A stretch of 63,138 nt of DNA from positions 1 through 63,138 of the forward strand of contig JAJRZT010000064.1 of NCBI GenBank assembly GCA_024275115.1. The letters run 5' to 3'. The translations under genes were made by a program, and so were the position numbers. This stretch comes from Gammaproteobacteria bacterium. GTDB lineage: Bacteria; Pseudomonadota; Gammaproteobacteria; UBA6429; Thiohalophilaceae. Under the pieces are notes generated by a model. The model worked only from the letters and a program-made list of their open reading frames with translations. It had not been told where the DNA came from and did no database searches. Positions 24,862-37,838 of this stretch are shown here, piece by piece. Numbering within the stretch: position 1 is the stretch's first letter; each line of letters starts with the position of its first letter.

Positions 24862-26517
24862 TCACTTTTTATCACTTGCACGTCGTCGCTTATAATAATT
24901 AATTAATCCATTGGTTGAGCTGTCATGTGAACACACTGGTTCTGTATCATTCAGCTCATTCAAAATATTGGTTGCCAGTTGCTTGCCTAACTCAACACCC
25001 CATTGATCAAATGAGTTTATATTCCAGATTATCCCCTGAACAAAAATTTTATGTTCATACAATGCAATGATAGAGCCCAGTGTTTTTGGATCGAGCGTAT
25101 CAAATAATAAGGAACTGGTGGGTCGATTACCGGGGAATACTTTATATGGCAGGCGTTGTTTAATTTGCTCGTCATCAAGCCCTTCAGATTTTAACTCGGC
25201 ATAGGCTTCCTGCTCTGTTTTACCTCGCATTAAGGCTTCTGTTTGCGCAAAGACATTCGACATTAATGCACGATGGTGTCTCGCAATGCAACGGAAATTA
25301 TAAACCGGTGCCAGAATATCGGACGGTACCAGTTTGGTACCCTGATGTAATAACTGGAAAAAGGCATGTTGCCCGGCAATGCCTATCTCACCAAAAATAA
25401 CCGGGCCAGTGGTATAGTCGACTTCCTGCCCTTGTCGATCAACATATTTGCCGTTACTTTCCATATCCGCCTGTTGCAAATAGGCAGGAAAACGGTGCAA
25501 ATGTTGGTCATAAGGCAAAATAGCCATCGATTGTGCATTAAAGAAATTGTTATACCAGACACCCAATAAAGCCATCATCACTGGAATATTTTTTTCCAAC
25601 GGCGTGCTCCTGAAATGTTGGTCTGCCTCATACGCGCCATCAAGTAGCTCATCAAATTGTTCGGAGCCAATGGCAATGACAATCGAAAGCCCGATAGCCG
25701 ACCAAAGTGAGTAACGCCCACCCACCCAGTCCCACATTTTAAAAATATTGTCCCCTGCAACACCAAACTGCCTTGCCAGTTTCACATTCGAAGTAACCGC
25801 AGTAAAGTGACGCTCAATTCCGTTATCATTACCTAATTTATTGATGTACCACTGCCGAGCGGTTTCAGCGTTCACCATCGTGTCCTGGGTGGTAAATGTT
25901 TTTGATGCAATAATAAAAAGGGTTGTTTCAGGATTTAGATTTTCAAGGGTGTCATTAATATGGTTCTCATCGACATTGGAAACAAAGTGTACATTAAGAT
26001 CATGCAAGCTATGTGGCCATAATGCTTCGGTTACCATCATCGGCCCAAGGTGCGAGCCACCAATGCCGATATTAACCACGTCCGTAATTGCCTGATTCGT
26101 TACACCGCGCCATTGCCGGGTTCTTATTTTTTCTGCCAGTTTCTTTACTCGTTGCCGTTCCGCTTTTATCTCGGGGAGAATATCTTCGCCGTTAATAATA
26201 ATTGGCTTATTTCCCTGCTCGCGTAACGCAGTATGCAACACTGCACGATGTTCAGTATGGTTAATGGCTTCACCGTTAAATAGTTTTTCTATCCAGGCAG
26301 ATAAATCAACATCATTCGCCAGTTGCAACAGCAATTTAACCGTCTGCTCATTTATACGATTTTTAGAATAGTCATAAAGAATGTCGTTGAGTTCAAGCGA
26401 ATAGTTATCAAATCTGTCCGCATCGCTTTCGAACAGTTCACGCATATGGATATCTTTAATCTCATGGTAATGTTCTGCAAGTGCTAACCATGCGTCTGAC
26501 TCAGTAAGGCTGGACAT
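24862..26517 (-). CDS. pgi: Glucose-6-phosphate isomerase
   Basis: 551 residues. Signature segments: NIGIGGSHLGPMMVTEALWP, FIIASKTFTTQDTMVNA, WDWVGGRYSLWSAIGLS, GNRPTSSLLFDTLDP and FVQGIIWNINSFDQWGVELG. It interconverts glucose-6-phosphate and fructose-6-phosphate. Length is normal for the large bacterial type. It is divergent from pgm (222-bp intergenic), giving a shared regulatory region. Confidence 0.97.
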   Translation of the reverse strand: MSSLTESDAWLALAEHYHEIKDIHMRELFESDADRFDNYSLELNDILYDYSKNRINEQTVKLLLQLANDVDLSAWIEKLFNGEAINHTEHRAVLHTALREQGNKPIIINGEDILPEIKAERQRVKKLAEKIRTRQWRGVTNQAITDVVNIGIGGSHLGPMMVTEALWPHSLHDLNVHFVSNVDENHINDTLENLNPETTLFIIASKTFTTQDTMVNAETARQWYINKLGNDNGIERHFTAVTSNVKLARQFGVAGDNIFKMWDWVGGRYSLWSAIGLSIVIAIGSEQFDELLDGAYEADQHFRSTPLEKNIPVMMALLGVWYNNFFNAQSMAILPYDQHLHRFPAYLQQADMESNGKYVDRQGQEVDYTTGPVIFGEIGIAGQHAFFQLLHQGTKLVPSDILAPVYNFRCIARHHRALMSNVFAQTEALMRGKTEQEAYAELKSEGLDDEQIKQRLPYKVFPGNRPTSSLLFDTLDPKTLGSIIALYEHKIFVQGIIWNINSFDQWGVELGKQLATNILNELNDTEPVCSHDSSTNGLINYYKRRRASDKK

Positions 26518-26715
26518 TATGCAATCATCCCTTTGTTGTCTATTTTGAATTATCTGTTTTTCTATAAATTGTATCGATTGATATTACCTTAATTTAGCTG
26601 ATTAGTGAGGATTTACAATACCCTGTTATTACAATCAATATAGTCTTGTTTAGACTTACCCTTTGCCAAAATAAAGATTAAAATAGCGGGCACATCTTAT
26701 ATAGCGTTATATTAA

Positions 26716-28377
<1,662 letters not shown>

Positions 28378-28381
28378 CATT

Positions 28382-30862
28382 CTATAATGAGCTTTTCAGT
28401 TTCCAGATATCATCGTTATATTCCTGCATGGTTCTATCCGTAGAAAAATAACCACTGCAAGCGGTATTGGCTATGCTCATTTTTACCCAACTTTCCCTGT
28501 CAAGGTAAGCACGAGAAACCAGCGCCTGCGCATCAACATAAGATCGAAAATCGACAAGAGTTAACCACGGATCATGTGGGTTGAGTAATGAGCCAATAAT
28601 ATCGTCGAAGATGCCGTACTCAAATGAATTAAAATGCCCACACGATAGCAAGTGCATCACTCGTTTTAAGTCATCATCATTATTTACAATCTGTTGTGGG
28701 TTATAATTTTCACGCGCCTTGTCCACTTCATTGGCTTTCAAACCAAACAGGAAAAAATTTTCTTCACCCACGGCATCGAGTATTTCAATATTCGCACCAT
28801 CGTAAGTACCAATGGTGATGGCGCCATTCATCATAAATTTCATATTACCCGTACCCGATGCTTCCTTGCCCGCCGTTGATACTTGCTCTGACAAGTCGGT
28901 TCCTGGGCAAATAACTTCCATTTTAGAAACGCTGTAATTGGGAATAAAAGCCAGCTTTAATTTATTGCCAACCTGCGGATCATTATTAATGACATCCGCA
29001 ATATTATTTGCCAGTTTTATTGTTTGTTTAGCCAGTTGATAGCCCGGCGCAGCCTTACCACCAAGAAGCACGCAACGATTCGTCCAGTTTTCGATATCAC
29101 CTCTTTTAATACAATCATATAAATGGATAACATGTAATAAATTGAGCAACTGCCGTTTGTACTCATGTATACGCTTAACCTGTACATCAAATAAAGCATT
29201 AACATCAAAATCAACAGCGCATTTTTCTTTTACTAAATTAGCCAGGCGTTGTTTATTTTCTTTTTTAACTGCAAACCAGCGTTCTGAAAATGCACTGTCA
29301 TCAACATATTTTTTTAATTGGCTGATTTCCTCCAGATCCTGCACCCACTCATCACCTATTTTTTCTGTTATTAACGCGCTCATCGCAGGGTTAGCATACG
29401 CCATCCATCGGCGTGGTGTAACACCATTGGTTTTATTATTAAATTTGTCAGGCCATAATTCGTAAAAATCCTTAAACAAACCTTCAACCAGCAATTTAGA
29501 ATGCAGTGCAGCAACACCGTTAACTGAAAAACTACCAACAATAGCAAGATAGGCCATGCGTACATATTTAACATCGCCTTCTTCAATAATTGACATTTTT
29601 ATCTGTTTTTCAGTATCACCCGGCCATTTTCTGGAAACCAGTTTAAGGAAGCGGGCATTGATTTCATATATAATTTGTAATAACCGGGGTAGTAATTTTT
29701 CAAATAATGCCACCGGCCATTTTTCCAGTGCTTCGGGTAATAAAGTATGATTTGTGTAGGCCATGGTTTGAGTTGTAATTTTCCAGGCCGCATCCCATGA
29801 CATATGCTTTTCATCAATAAGCAGCCGCATTATCTCAGCCACTGCAATCGTCGGATGGGTGTCATTCATTTGGAAAACATTTTGCTCTGCAAACTGACTA
29901 AAATCATTATCTTCATTCATACTCCACATTCTAAAAACGTCCTGCAAACTGGCTGAGGCCAGAAAGTATTGCTGTTTTAAACGTAGTTCTTTTCCGTTTT
30001 CACTGCTGTCATTCGGATAAAGTACCATCGTAATATGCTCAGCATCATTTTTTGCTTCGACCGCTTCCGAATAACTACCGGCATTAAAATCATCCAGATT
30101 AAAAACATTGGTTGCACTCGCGCTCCATAAGCGCAAAGTGTTAACGGTCTTATTTTTATATCCCGACACAGGAACATCATAAGGTATTGCCAGAACATCC
30201 GATGTATCTATCCAGACACTCCGTGTACAACCATCATGCTCGGTATGTTTTTCCACATGCCCGCCAAACTTGATTAACTGTGTATACTCCGGGCGCTCAA
30301 GCTCCCAGGGATTACCGTCACGCAACCAGTGATCAGGCTCTTCGACCTGATAACCATTTTCAATTTCCTGTCGGAACATGCCGTATTCATAGCGCATACC
30401 ATAACCGATAACGGGAAGCTTTAATGTTGCACAACTGTCCATAAAACAGGCCGCCAGACGACCTAAACCACCATTACCCAAACCCGCGTCCTGTTCTTCT
30501 GTAATAACTTCTTCAAGTTGCAAAGCGAACTGGTTCATTGCCGCTTTTGTATTAACGTCCAGGCCGATATTAAGAATATGATTACCTAATGAGCGACCAA
30601 TTAAAAATTCCAATGACATGTAATAGGCTTTTCGCACACCTTTTTGTTCGTGTTTCTTCCAGGTCTTACGCCAGTTCATCATAATGCGGTCACGTATTGT
30701 AAACGACAAGGCTTCATACAGGTAAAAAGGTGCGCAACCAACAAACCGTCCTAAATGACGTGTTAAGTAGCGTTCAAAATCATTAGCCAATGATTGAGTA
30801 TCTCTTGGCAACCTTTCCATTGCAGGCAGTTTCACATTACATAATGTTTTATCCTTTGACAT
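28382..30862 (-). CDS. glgP: Glycogen/maltodextrin phosphorylase
   Basis: 826 residues: MSLEFLIGRSLGNHI, LGNGGLGRLAACFMDS, YGMRYEYGMFRQ, and the PLP site KEASGTGNMKFMMNGAI with the catalytic lysine near 670, then GTYDGANIEI. It releases glucose-1-phosphate from glycogen. It starts 4 bp after the original malQ stop (TAA at 30867-30869), last of the glgC-GH57-malQ-glgP operon, so malQ readthrough or truncation could affect its translation. Confidence 0.97.
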   Translation of the reverse strand: MSKDKTLCNVKLPAMERLPRDTQSLANDFERYLTRHLGRFVGCAPFYLYEALSFTIRDRIMMNWRKTWKKHEQKGVRKAYYMSLEFLIGRSLGNHILNIGLDVNTKAAMNQFALQLEEVITEEQDAGLGNGGLGRLAACFMDSCATLKLPVIGYGMRYEYGMFRQEIENGYQVEEPDHWLRDGNPWELERPEYTQLIKFGGHVEKHTEHDGCTRSVWIDTSDVLAIPYDVPVSGYKNKTVNTLRLWSASATNVFNLDDFNAGSYSEAVEAKNDAEHITMVLYPNDSSENGKELRLKQQYFLASASLQDVFRMWSMNEDNDFSQFAEQNVFQMNDTHPTIAVAEIMRLLIDEKHMSWDAAWKITTQTMAYTNHTLLPEALEKWPVALFEKLLPRLLQIIYEINARFLKLVSRKWPGDTEKQIKMSIIEEGDVKYVRMAYLAIVGSFSVNGVAALHSKLLVEGLFKDFYELWPDKFNNKTNGVTPRRWMAYANPAMSALITEKIGDEWVQDLEEISQLKKYVDDSAFSERWFAVKKENKQRLANLVKEKCAVDFDVNALFDVQVKRIHEYKRQLLNLLHVIHLYDCIKRGDIENWTNRCVLLGGKAAPGYQLAKQTIKLANNIADVINNDPQVGNKLKLAFIPNYSVSKMEVICPGTDLSEQVSTAGKEASGTGNMKFMMNGAITIGTYDGANIEILDAVGEENFFLFGLKANEVDKARENYNPQQIVNNDDDLKRVMHLLSCGHFNSFEYGIFDDIIGSLLNPHDPWLTLVDFRSYVDAQALVSRAYLDRESWVKMSIANTACSGYFSTDRTMQEYNDDIWKLKSSL

Positions 30863-30866
30863 AATT

Positions 30867-32360
30867 TTACCTCTGGTACAACGTTATTAAACGCGATAAC
30901 TTTTCTTTTATTTCCGGTTTGAGCTGTTGCCATTCAAACCGCCATTGCCAGTTGCCCGTAACCGTCCCGGGGATATTCATGCGTGACGAAGAACCCAACA
31001 TGAGCACGTCCTGCATTGGCAACACACACAAAAAAGAAACCGACTACATTGCCAGACGAACCATTAACCAGCTCGCCTGCTCGGCCGATTCAATTTTTAA
31101 ATCAATGTATTCTTCAAAGTAAGCCTTATTATAATTTCGCTCATCCATTACCCAACCTAATGTTGTATCGTTATCATGTGTTCCGGTATACACAACATCG
31201 GCACTGTCATGATTATGGGGTAAATGTGGATTACTATTATTGGCATCAAAGGCAAATTGTAAAACTTTCATACCCGGTAAATTAAAATCTTTTCTAAGTT
31301 TAGTCACCTGCTCCGTAATGACACCCAGGTCTTCTGCTACCAGTGGTAGAGTATGAAACGTTTCAAATAATTCACTCAGCAATGCCCGCCCCGGCACCTC
31401 TACCCAGTTTCCATTGATAGCCGTTTCATCGTCTTGCGGAATATTCCAGCAGGCTTGCAATCCCCGGAAATGATCAATACGAACTAAATCAAAAAGTTTT
31501 AACTGTGTATGAAAACGTGCTTTCCACCAGCTAAAACCGGTTGATTCCAGTTGTTGCCAGTCATACAACGGGTTGCCCCAGCGTTGCCCTTTGTCGGTAA
31601 ATGCATCCGGCGGCACACCGGCAACAAAGGCCATTTCACCATCACTATCAATTAAAAAATTTTCTCGTTGCGCCCAAACATCGGCGCTGTCCCGCGCAAC
31701 AAAAATAGGCATGTCACCAAAGAGTTCCACACCATGTTGTTTTGCATAATCACGGATCTCATACCACTGAGTAAAAAAAATAAATTGCTCAAAGACAATC
31801 TGTTTAATCGATGGCTCTAAATCCTGCCGTGCAGCATTCAATGCATCATTATCTCGGTGTCGAACCGGTTCTGGCCAGTCATACCATGGATTATTTTTAT
31901 AACGCTTTTTAAAAGCCATAAATAATGAATAATCTACCAACCAATGGGCATGTTCCTCGGAAAACTCATCAATATTTTTTTCCCAGAATGCATCCTTTAG
32001 CTGATAAAAACTGTCTGCTGCAAAGTGCAAACAGGCAGAGCGATAATTTTCGTCCGTTTCTTTTAATTTAATTTCATCTCTTTCAAGCCAGCCTTTATCT
32101 GCCAGCCAGTCAATACTAATAAGAGAAGGATTACCCGCATGCGACGATAAACACTGATAAGGTGAGTTATCCTCATGCGTTGGCCCTAGCGGTAACATTT
32201 GCCACACTTTAAAGCCGCAAGCATGAAGAAACTCGATAAACCGGTAGGCTTCATGCCCAATGTCGCCATTACTTAAAGCGCCCGGCAGTGAAGTAGGATG
32301 CAATAACACACCCGCGGCACGGGGCCGCTTTATTTGAGTGTGATTGTTATAGCAAAGCAT
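30867..32360 (-). pseudogene. malQ: 4-alpha-glucanotransferase (amylomaltase) with an in-frame amber stop
   Basis: Residues 1-438 are a typical GH77 amylomaltase: GVLLHPTSLPG, GFKVWQMLPLGPTHEDNSPY, ELFGDMPIFVARDSADVW, FDLVRIDHFRGLQ (nucleophile), LPLVAEDLGVITEQV (acid) and VVYTGTHDNDTTLGW. The frame then meets TAG (31046-31044) but continues open for 58 more codons to TAA (30869-30867). The continuation (LPMQDVLMLGSSSRMN, then IPGTVTGNWQWRFEW) is the conserved GH77 C-terminus. The full 497-residue length is normal. The intact-looking extension implies a recent single-base change, readthrough, or a sequence error. If the stop is real, the product lacks the conserved end and is probably inactive. 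Shorter product: 31044-32360. Confidence 0.92.
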
Positions 32361-32363
32361 TGT

Positions 32364-34067
32364 TTACAGTTGCTGGCCAGGCAACATTGCACCCCCCATA
32401 ATAGGGTCGCCAGAACCAAATGAAAATGCGTTGGCCAGATATTCTGGTGGCTCAACGTTTAATAGTTGATATAGATTACTTAAATGCAAACGATACTGCT
32501 CATCGAATGCCGCAACGGATTCGGCTGAGTTGTATTCACCAAACCACCAGAACCAGTCGGAGCTCTCACAGGTTGCCAGTTGTATTTTAGCAAGTTCATA
32601 TTCCTCGCCGGATAATCGTCCTTCATTGATAACCCGGTCATACACTTTCTTCGCGTCAACCAGCATATCCCATGCACGATTTTTATCTTTGTCACCTATC
32701 CAGGTTGACAAGGTGCCAAACACCCAACTGCCTGCTACAATTTCACTCAGCGGTTTTGTTGTTTTATGTGTGGCAAGGTAGTCACTGTATGTCGTCAACT
32801 TGATCCCGTCATGTTGAGACAGCTTTTCATATAAAGCGCTTAAAAAATAATAACCATTCTGTGGATAATACTCCCAGGCATTTTCTCCATCGAGTATAAT
32901 GGATACAATCGCATCGGGCTTATCACTGCATTTTTCAGAAATGGCTTCTAAATGATGAATAAGATTTGCCACCGCATCATCGGCATGCCAGTCTGAATAC
33001 TTAAAACCAATTAAGTCGGACAAACCATCGTCTCGAAAAAAACAAGAGGCAGAGGTGTCGCGGTATTGGTAGACTTGATGAATACAATTATCGACAATAA
33101 TGTCTGACTTTTGTAATGAATTTCGTAACACGGTTTCACCACTGGCCAACCATTTAAAACCCATTTCAGAAATAAGATGAATGGTTTCGGCGCTGATACT
33201 GCCTTCTGACGGCCAGCAACCTTGTGGCTCCATACCAAAAAAATGTTTAAACGTCTCAATGCCTTTTTGCATATGCCAGCGGCTTCTTTGCCAACCATCC
33301 GGATACTCATCAGCAAGCGGTAATTCAGCATCAGGTATCGCTTGTTGAGCCGATTTAATATCAATGAGTAGTGGGATAATCGGGTGTGCGTACGGTGTCA
33401 TGGATAGTTCTATCTGGCCAGTCTCGGCAAGTTTTTTATAATGCCCAATAACACCGCTTATTAGTTCATGAATAATCTCAATCATCAAATGACGATCACG
33501 TACACTGAAGCACTGCCCCTTATTCATTAACGCAATAATACGTTGATCGGTTATGCGTACAGTTTCGGCCATCCATGCCAGGTGATACCACACCAGCATA
33601 TCGGCAAAAAACTGTTGTGAATAATACCTTAGCCGCTCAGAATTCTGTAACGCAACTTCAGCCATTTCAGTCAATATTTTAAAAATAGCAAAACGATCGA
33701 TCAGGCGTTCTTTGTTTGCACGTAAACACGCTTTAATAATATGCACCCGTTTTTCCTGATCCAGAGACAAAACCGGATCAGCCAACGCAGACAAAAGAGA
33801 ATCTCTTAGCGCTTTGCCATGGTACAAGTAACCATCAAGCTGCTGCGCGTAGTCATCAATTTGTTCAAGCAACACCGGTGCAAAATTAATAACCGCTTTT
33901 GCTTGAGCATTATTTTCAAGATGCGCAGCCATGTCCACGTAATCTTTAATTGTATGCAGATAGGTCCAGGGTAAATGGTATTCACCATTGCGCAAGTCTC
34001 GATATTCAGGTTGGTGCATGTGCCAGTAGATAACCAGGTTCAGTGGCGAGGTGTTATTATCTGACAT
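32364..34067 (-). CDS. GH57 family glycoside hydrolase (alpha-amylase type)
   Basis: 567 residues from ATG 34067; a longer frame would need a TTG start. GH57 features: [14 protein letters not shown] (first conserved motif), [25 protein letters not shown] with the nucleophile glutamate (WPSE), [15 protein letters not shown], and [12 protein letters not shown] with the catalytic aspartate. Members act on starch-like alpha-1,4-glucans; it probably trims or debranches glycogen within this operon. It overlaps the end of glgC by 11 bp and precedes malQ by 3 bp, in translational coupling. No signal peptide, so cytoplasmic. Confidence 0.93.
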   Translation of the reverse strand: MSDNNTSPLNLVIYWHMHQPEYRDLRNGEYHLPWTYLHTIKDYVDMAAHLENNAQAKAVINFAPVLLEQIDDYAQQLDGYLYHGKALRDSLLSALADPVLSLDQEKRVHIIKACLRANKERLIDRFAIFKILTEMAEVALQNSERLRYYSQQFFADMLVWYHLAWMAETVRITDQRIIALMNKGQCFSVRDRHLMIEIIHELISGVIGHYKKLAETGQIELSMTPYAHPIIPLLIDIKSAQQAIPDAELPLADEYPDGWQRSRWHMQKGIETFKHFFGMEPQGCWPSEGSISAETIHLISEMGFKWLASGETVLRNSLQKSDIIVDNCIHQVYQYRDTSASCFFRDDGLSDLIGFKYSDWHADDAVANLIHHLEAISEKCSDKPDAIVSIILDGENAWEYYPQNGYYFLSALYEKLSQHDGIKLTTYSDYLATHKTTKPLSEIVAGSWVFGTLSTWIGDKDKNRAWDMLVDAKKVYDRVINEGRLSGEEYELAKIQLATCESSDWFWWFGEYNSAESVAAFDEQYRLHLSNLYQLLNVEPPEYLANAFSFGSGDPIMGGAMLPGQQL

Positions 34068-35325
34068 GATGGATAGCCTGACCAAGCATATCGGGGGTCA
34101 CTAACACCACACCATTTGGTGAAACATGGAAGCGTTTTTTATCCTCTTCTTCATTTTTCCCTATTATTGTACCATCCGGAATCTCACAGCCCTTATCAAT
34201 CACCGCATGGTAGATTTTGCAGTGTTTGCCAATGGTTACATCCGGTAAAATCACCGATGCTTCGACCTTGGAATAATCATCGACTGTCACATTCGAAAAA
34301 AGCAGTGAATGGCGCACCTTGGCGCCAGAAATAATACAGCCACCGGATACCATTGAGTCAATGGCCATACCGCGCCTTTTATCATCATCAAAAATAAATT
34401 TAGCCGGTGGCAATTGTTCCTGGCTGGTCCAGATGGGCCATTCATCATCATACAAATTAAGCTCCGGTGTGACGCCAATCAATTCCAGATTGGCTTCCCA
34501 AAAGGCATCTACCGTGCCCACATCTCGCCAGTAAGACTGTATGCCACTACTGGCATTAATAAACGGGTAAGCAAAAACACGGTATTTTTTTATGACATAA
34601 GGAATAATATCCTTACCAAAATCATGACTGGAGTTAGGCGTATCCGCATCGCGAATGAGTAACTCAAACAACAGTTCGGTATTAAAGATATAGATACCCA
34701 TTGAACACAACGATTCATCCGGCCTGCCTGGTACGGTTTCAGGCTGGTCTGGTTTTTCGGCAAAACTATGAATGCGGAAATCTTTACCAACTCCCATTAC
34801 CCCAAGTGCAGAGGCCTCCTCACGGTGCACCTCAATACAGCCAATCGTAACATCAGCCTTGCTTTCGACGTGCTTTGCAAGCATGGCACCGTAGTCCATT
34901 TTATAGATATGGTCCCCAGCAAGAATCAGGACATAGTCGGGTGAATGTGAACGGATAATATCCAGATTCTGGTAAATGGAATCGGCCGTACCGGCATACC
35001 ATGAAGCTTCAATGCGCTGTTGTGCTGGTAGCAACTCAACAAATTCACCAAAGTCACCACGCAAATGCCCCCACCCCCGCTGTATATGCAAAATAAGGGA
35101 ATGCGCCTTGTACTGAGTTATAACGCCAATTCGGCGTATGCCCGAATTAATGCAGTTTGAAAGCGGGAAATCAATGATTCGAAATTTCCCACCAAATGGC
35201 ACGGCGGGTTTCGCACGCCATTTTGTTAAATGTTTTAACCGCTCTCCCCGACCACCTGCCATAATTAATGCCAGAGTATTACGGGTCAGGTTACTGACAA
35301 AACGTGGTGACTTTTGTTTTTTCAT
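34057..35325 (-). CDS. glgC: Glucose-1-phosphate adenylyltransferase (ADP-glucose pyrophosphorylase)
   Basis: 422 residues: [61 protein letters not shown], then a C-terminal left-handed beta-helix. It makes ADP-glucose from glucose-1-phosphate and ATP, the committed step of glycogen synthesis, and is usually allosterically controlled. It is the first gene of the minus-strand operon and is divergent from glgB, with 275 bp between the starts. Confidence 0.97.
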   Translation of the reverse strand: MKKQKSPRFVSNLTRNTLALIMAGGRGERLKHLTKWRAKPAVPFGGKFRIIDFPLSNCINSGIRRIGVITQYKAHSLILHIQRGWGHLRGDFGEFVELLPAQQRIEASWYAGTADSIYQNLDIIRSHSPDYVLILAGDHIYKMDYGAMLAKHVESKADVTIGCIEVHREEASALGVMGVGKDFRIHSFAEKPDQPETVPGRPDESLCSMGIYIFNTELLFELLIRDADTPNSSHDFGKDIIPYVIKKYRVFAYPFINASSGIQSYWRDVGTVDAFWEANLELIGVTPELNLYDDEWPIWTSQEQLPPAKFIFDDDKRRGMAIDSMVSGGCIISGAKVRHSLLFSNVTVDDYSKVEASVILPDVTIGKHCKIYHAVIDKGCEIPDGTIIGKNEEEDKKRFHVSPNGVVLVTPDMLGQAIHHVR

Positions 35326-35624
35326 CCGTGTATTTTTGCCTTTATTGATTTATAACCCGGTAAAAGAAATTCCTTATCAATAATATTAAATAACCATGAC
35401 ACTATGGTGACAGCAACCTGACTACCCACACATATGGGAGCAATGTATATTAGTAGCCTGGCATAAAATTAAGTTCAACCTTAACTGCCTGAATAAAACC
35501 TGCTTTTGTGTATAAAATGACAACAATGAAAGTGTGTACAGAACTTGCCTGACGCTGTACAAATACAATACATAACAACTATTATTAATGTAAAATATAA
35601 ATGTCTTTTAAGGATAGCCTGTTT

Positions 35625-37838
35625 ATGCCCCGATTCAATAGTTCAGCAGCAGATAAAGCGAACTTAATTTATACGACACTCAAGGATGATCTCAAAAAGA
35701 TCGCGCTGGCGAATCATCACGACCCGTTTAAGGTTTTAGGCAACCAGACAGCCCATCATGATAGCTATATTCTTTTCTATTCACCTGATACAGATCAATT
35801 AAATATTGGTGAAAAAAATATTCCAACATTGCGTCTTACTAACAGTGACTTCTTTGCCTGCATGGAACAGCTTGATCAAATTGAAGAACATTACCTGATC
35901 ACCTGCACCAGCAGCAAAAATAACGTGAACACCTATCATGACCCTTACAGCTTTAAACCACAAATAGAAGATTATGATTTAAACCTGTTCTCCGCTGGCA
36001 AACATCTGCACATTTACCAAATCCTTGGGGCGCATGTTAAAACGATTGAGGGCATTCGCGGCGTGCTGTTTGCCACCTGGGCACCTAATGCTTCACGCGT
36101 GAGTGTCATTGGTGATTTTAATAACTGGGATGGCCGCCGCCACCCGATGCGTTCACGGGGAGCCAGTGGTGTATGGGAGCTTTTTATTCCTGAAGTAGAA
36201 AACGGCGCACTGTATAAATTTGAAATCCGACACAGCTCTTCCGGAGAAATTCATTCCAAATCAGATCCTTATGCACAGCAACTGGAATTGCGCCCACGCA
36301 CCGGTTCTGTTGTTCTTGATACTGTTACATTCAACTGGCAAGATCAGAAGTGGCTAACCACCAGAGAACAAAATAACTGGTTGCACGCACCGCTTTCTAT
36401 TTACGAATGCCATCTTGGTTCATGGCAACGTGATGACAGTGGCCAATTTCTGAATTATCGAGAGCTGGCTCATCGGCTGGTCGATTATATAAAAGAAACC
36501 GGTTTTACCCATATTGAACTGCTGCCCATTACCGAACACCCGTTAGATGCTTCCTGGGGTTATCAAACCACCGGCTACTTTGCAGCAACAAGCCGTTTTG
36601 GTAGCGCGAAGGATTTTCGCTATTTTGTGGATTACTGCCATCAACATAATATTGGTGTTTTACTCGACTGGGTGCCGGCGCATTTTCCAAAAGATGCACA
36701 CGGCCTGGCAAAATTTGATGGCAGTGCGTTATATGAACATGAAGATCCACGCCGCGGCGAGCACCGTGACTGGGGCACGTTAATTTATAACTATGACCGC
36801 AACGAAGTTAAAAATTTTCTTGTCTCAAGTGCTATATTCTGGCTAGAGGAATATCACATTGACGGCTTACGTGTTGATGCTGTAGCTTCAATGCTTTATC
36901 TGGATTATTCCCGAGAGCAAGGTGACTGGCTGCCTAACCGCCATGGCGGTAACGAGAATATTGAAGCTATTGAATTTCTTCGCGAGTTAAATACCGCCAC
37001 ACATGCCCTCTTTCCCGGCACTTTGATCATGGCAGAAGAATCCACCGCATGGCCGCAGGTAACACGACCAACCAATATCGGCGGACTTGGTTTTAGTATG
37101 AAGTGGAATATGGGCTGGATGCATGACAGTTTAATCTATTTGTCAAAGGATCCAGTACATCGTCATTACCACCACGATCAGTTAACCTTTGGTCTGTTAT
37201 ATTTATTTACTGAAAACTTTATTCTACCTTTTTCACATGATGAAGTGGTGCACGGTAAAAGTTCCCTGTTATACAAAATGCCCGGCGACGAATGGCAACA
37301 ATTTGCAAACTTACGCCTGCTCTATACCTATATGTTCACCTACCCTGGGAAAAAACTTTTGTTTATGGGGTGTGAGTTTGGCCAGGGTGAAGAATGGGAT
37401 CATGATAAAGAACTGGACTGGTATGTGTTGCAATACCCGCTCCATGCGGGTGTTAAAAAGCTAGTGTCCGATCTAAACAGCTTATACAAGCAACAAACTG
37501 CCCTGTACCAATATGATTTTGACGATTGTGGATTTGAATGGATCGACTGCCATGATACAGATCAATCTGTTTTGTCCTACTTAAGAAAATCAGAGCAGGA
37601 GTCTATTATTGTTATCTTAAATTTTACACCCATTGTCCGCGAAGCCTACCGCATCGGTGTGCCGGAACTGGCAGAGTATGACATTATTTTTAATTCTGAC
37701 TCAGACTATTATTCAGGCAGTAACGCAGGCAGCCATTCCAGCATTCAAGCTGAAAACATTAAATGGATGAACCAGTCGGCCTCTCTCGAATTAACCTTGC
37801 CACCACTGGCAGGCCTGGTACTCAAAAAAAGACCATGA
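35625..37838 (+). CDS. glgB: 1,4-alpha-glucan branching enzyme
   Basis: 737 residues from the ATG at 35625, preceded by AAGGAT; a start at 35601 is possible but has no ribosome binding site. N-terminal carbohydrate-binding modules (about 1-210, [20 protein letters not shown]), then a GH13 barrel: [34 protein letters not shown] (nucleophile aspartate), [13 protein letters not shown] (acid glutamate), [14 protein letters not shown]. It adds alpha-1,6 branches to glycogen. It overlaps glgA by 4 bp (ATGA). Confidence 0.97.
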   Translation: MPRFNSSAADKANLIYTTLKDDLKKIALANHHDPFKVLGNQTAHHDSYILFYSPDTDQLNIGEKNIPTLRLTNSDFFACMEQLDQIEEHYLITCTSSKNNVNTYHDPYSFKPQIEDYDLNLFSAGKHLHIYQILGAHVKTIEGIRGVLFATWAPNASRVSVIGDFNNWDGRRHPMRSRGASGVWELFIPEVENGALYKFEIRHSSSGEIHSKSDPYAQQLELRPRTGSVVLDTVTFNWQDQKWLTTREQNNWLHAPLSIYECHLGSWQRDDSGQFLNYRELAHRLVDYIKETGFTHIELLPITEHPLDASWGYQTTGYFAATSRFGSAKDFRYFVDYCHQHNIGVLLDWVPAHFPKDAHGLAKFDGSALYEHEDPRRGEHRDWGTLIYNYDRNEVKNFLVSSAIFWLEEYHIDGLRVDAVASMLYLDYSREQGDWLPNRHGGNENIEAIEFLRELNTATHALFPGTLIMAEESTAWPQVTRPTNIGGLGFSMKWNMGWMHDSLIYLSKDPVHRHYHHDQLTFGLLYLFTENFILPFSHDEVVHGKSSLLYKMPGDEWQQFANLRLLYTYMFTYPGKKLLFMGCEFGQGEEWDHDKELDWYVLQYPLHAGVKKLVSDLNSLYKQQTALYQYDFDDCGFEWIDCHDTDQSVLSYLRKSEQESIIVILNFTPIVREAYRIGVPELAEYDIIFNSDSDYYSGSNAGSHSSIQAENIKWMNQSASLELTLPPLAGLVLKKRP

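Noticed and set aside
31044-31046. Amber recoding (pyrrolysine or a reassigned TAG)
   Set aside because: rpmG ends at TAG with a normal terminator, and no pyl-type gene is visible in the window.
31044-32360. Short but complete malQ ending at 31044
   Set aside because: The same frame continues with conserved GH77 sequence up to a stop placed 4 bp before glgP, so the amber codon is inside the gene.
37763-37834. N-terminal extension of GlgA
   Set aside because: It lies inside glgB, and homologous GlgA proteins start at [10 protein letters not shown].
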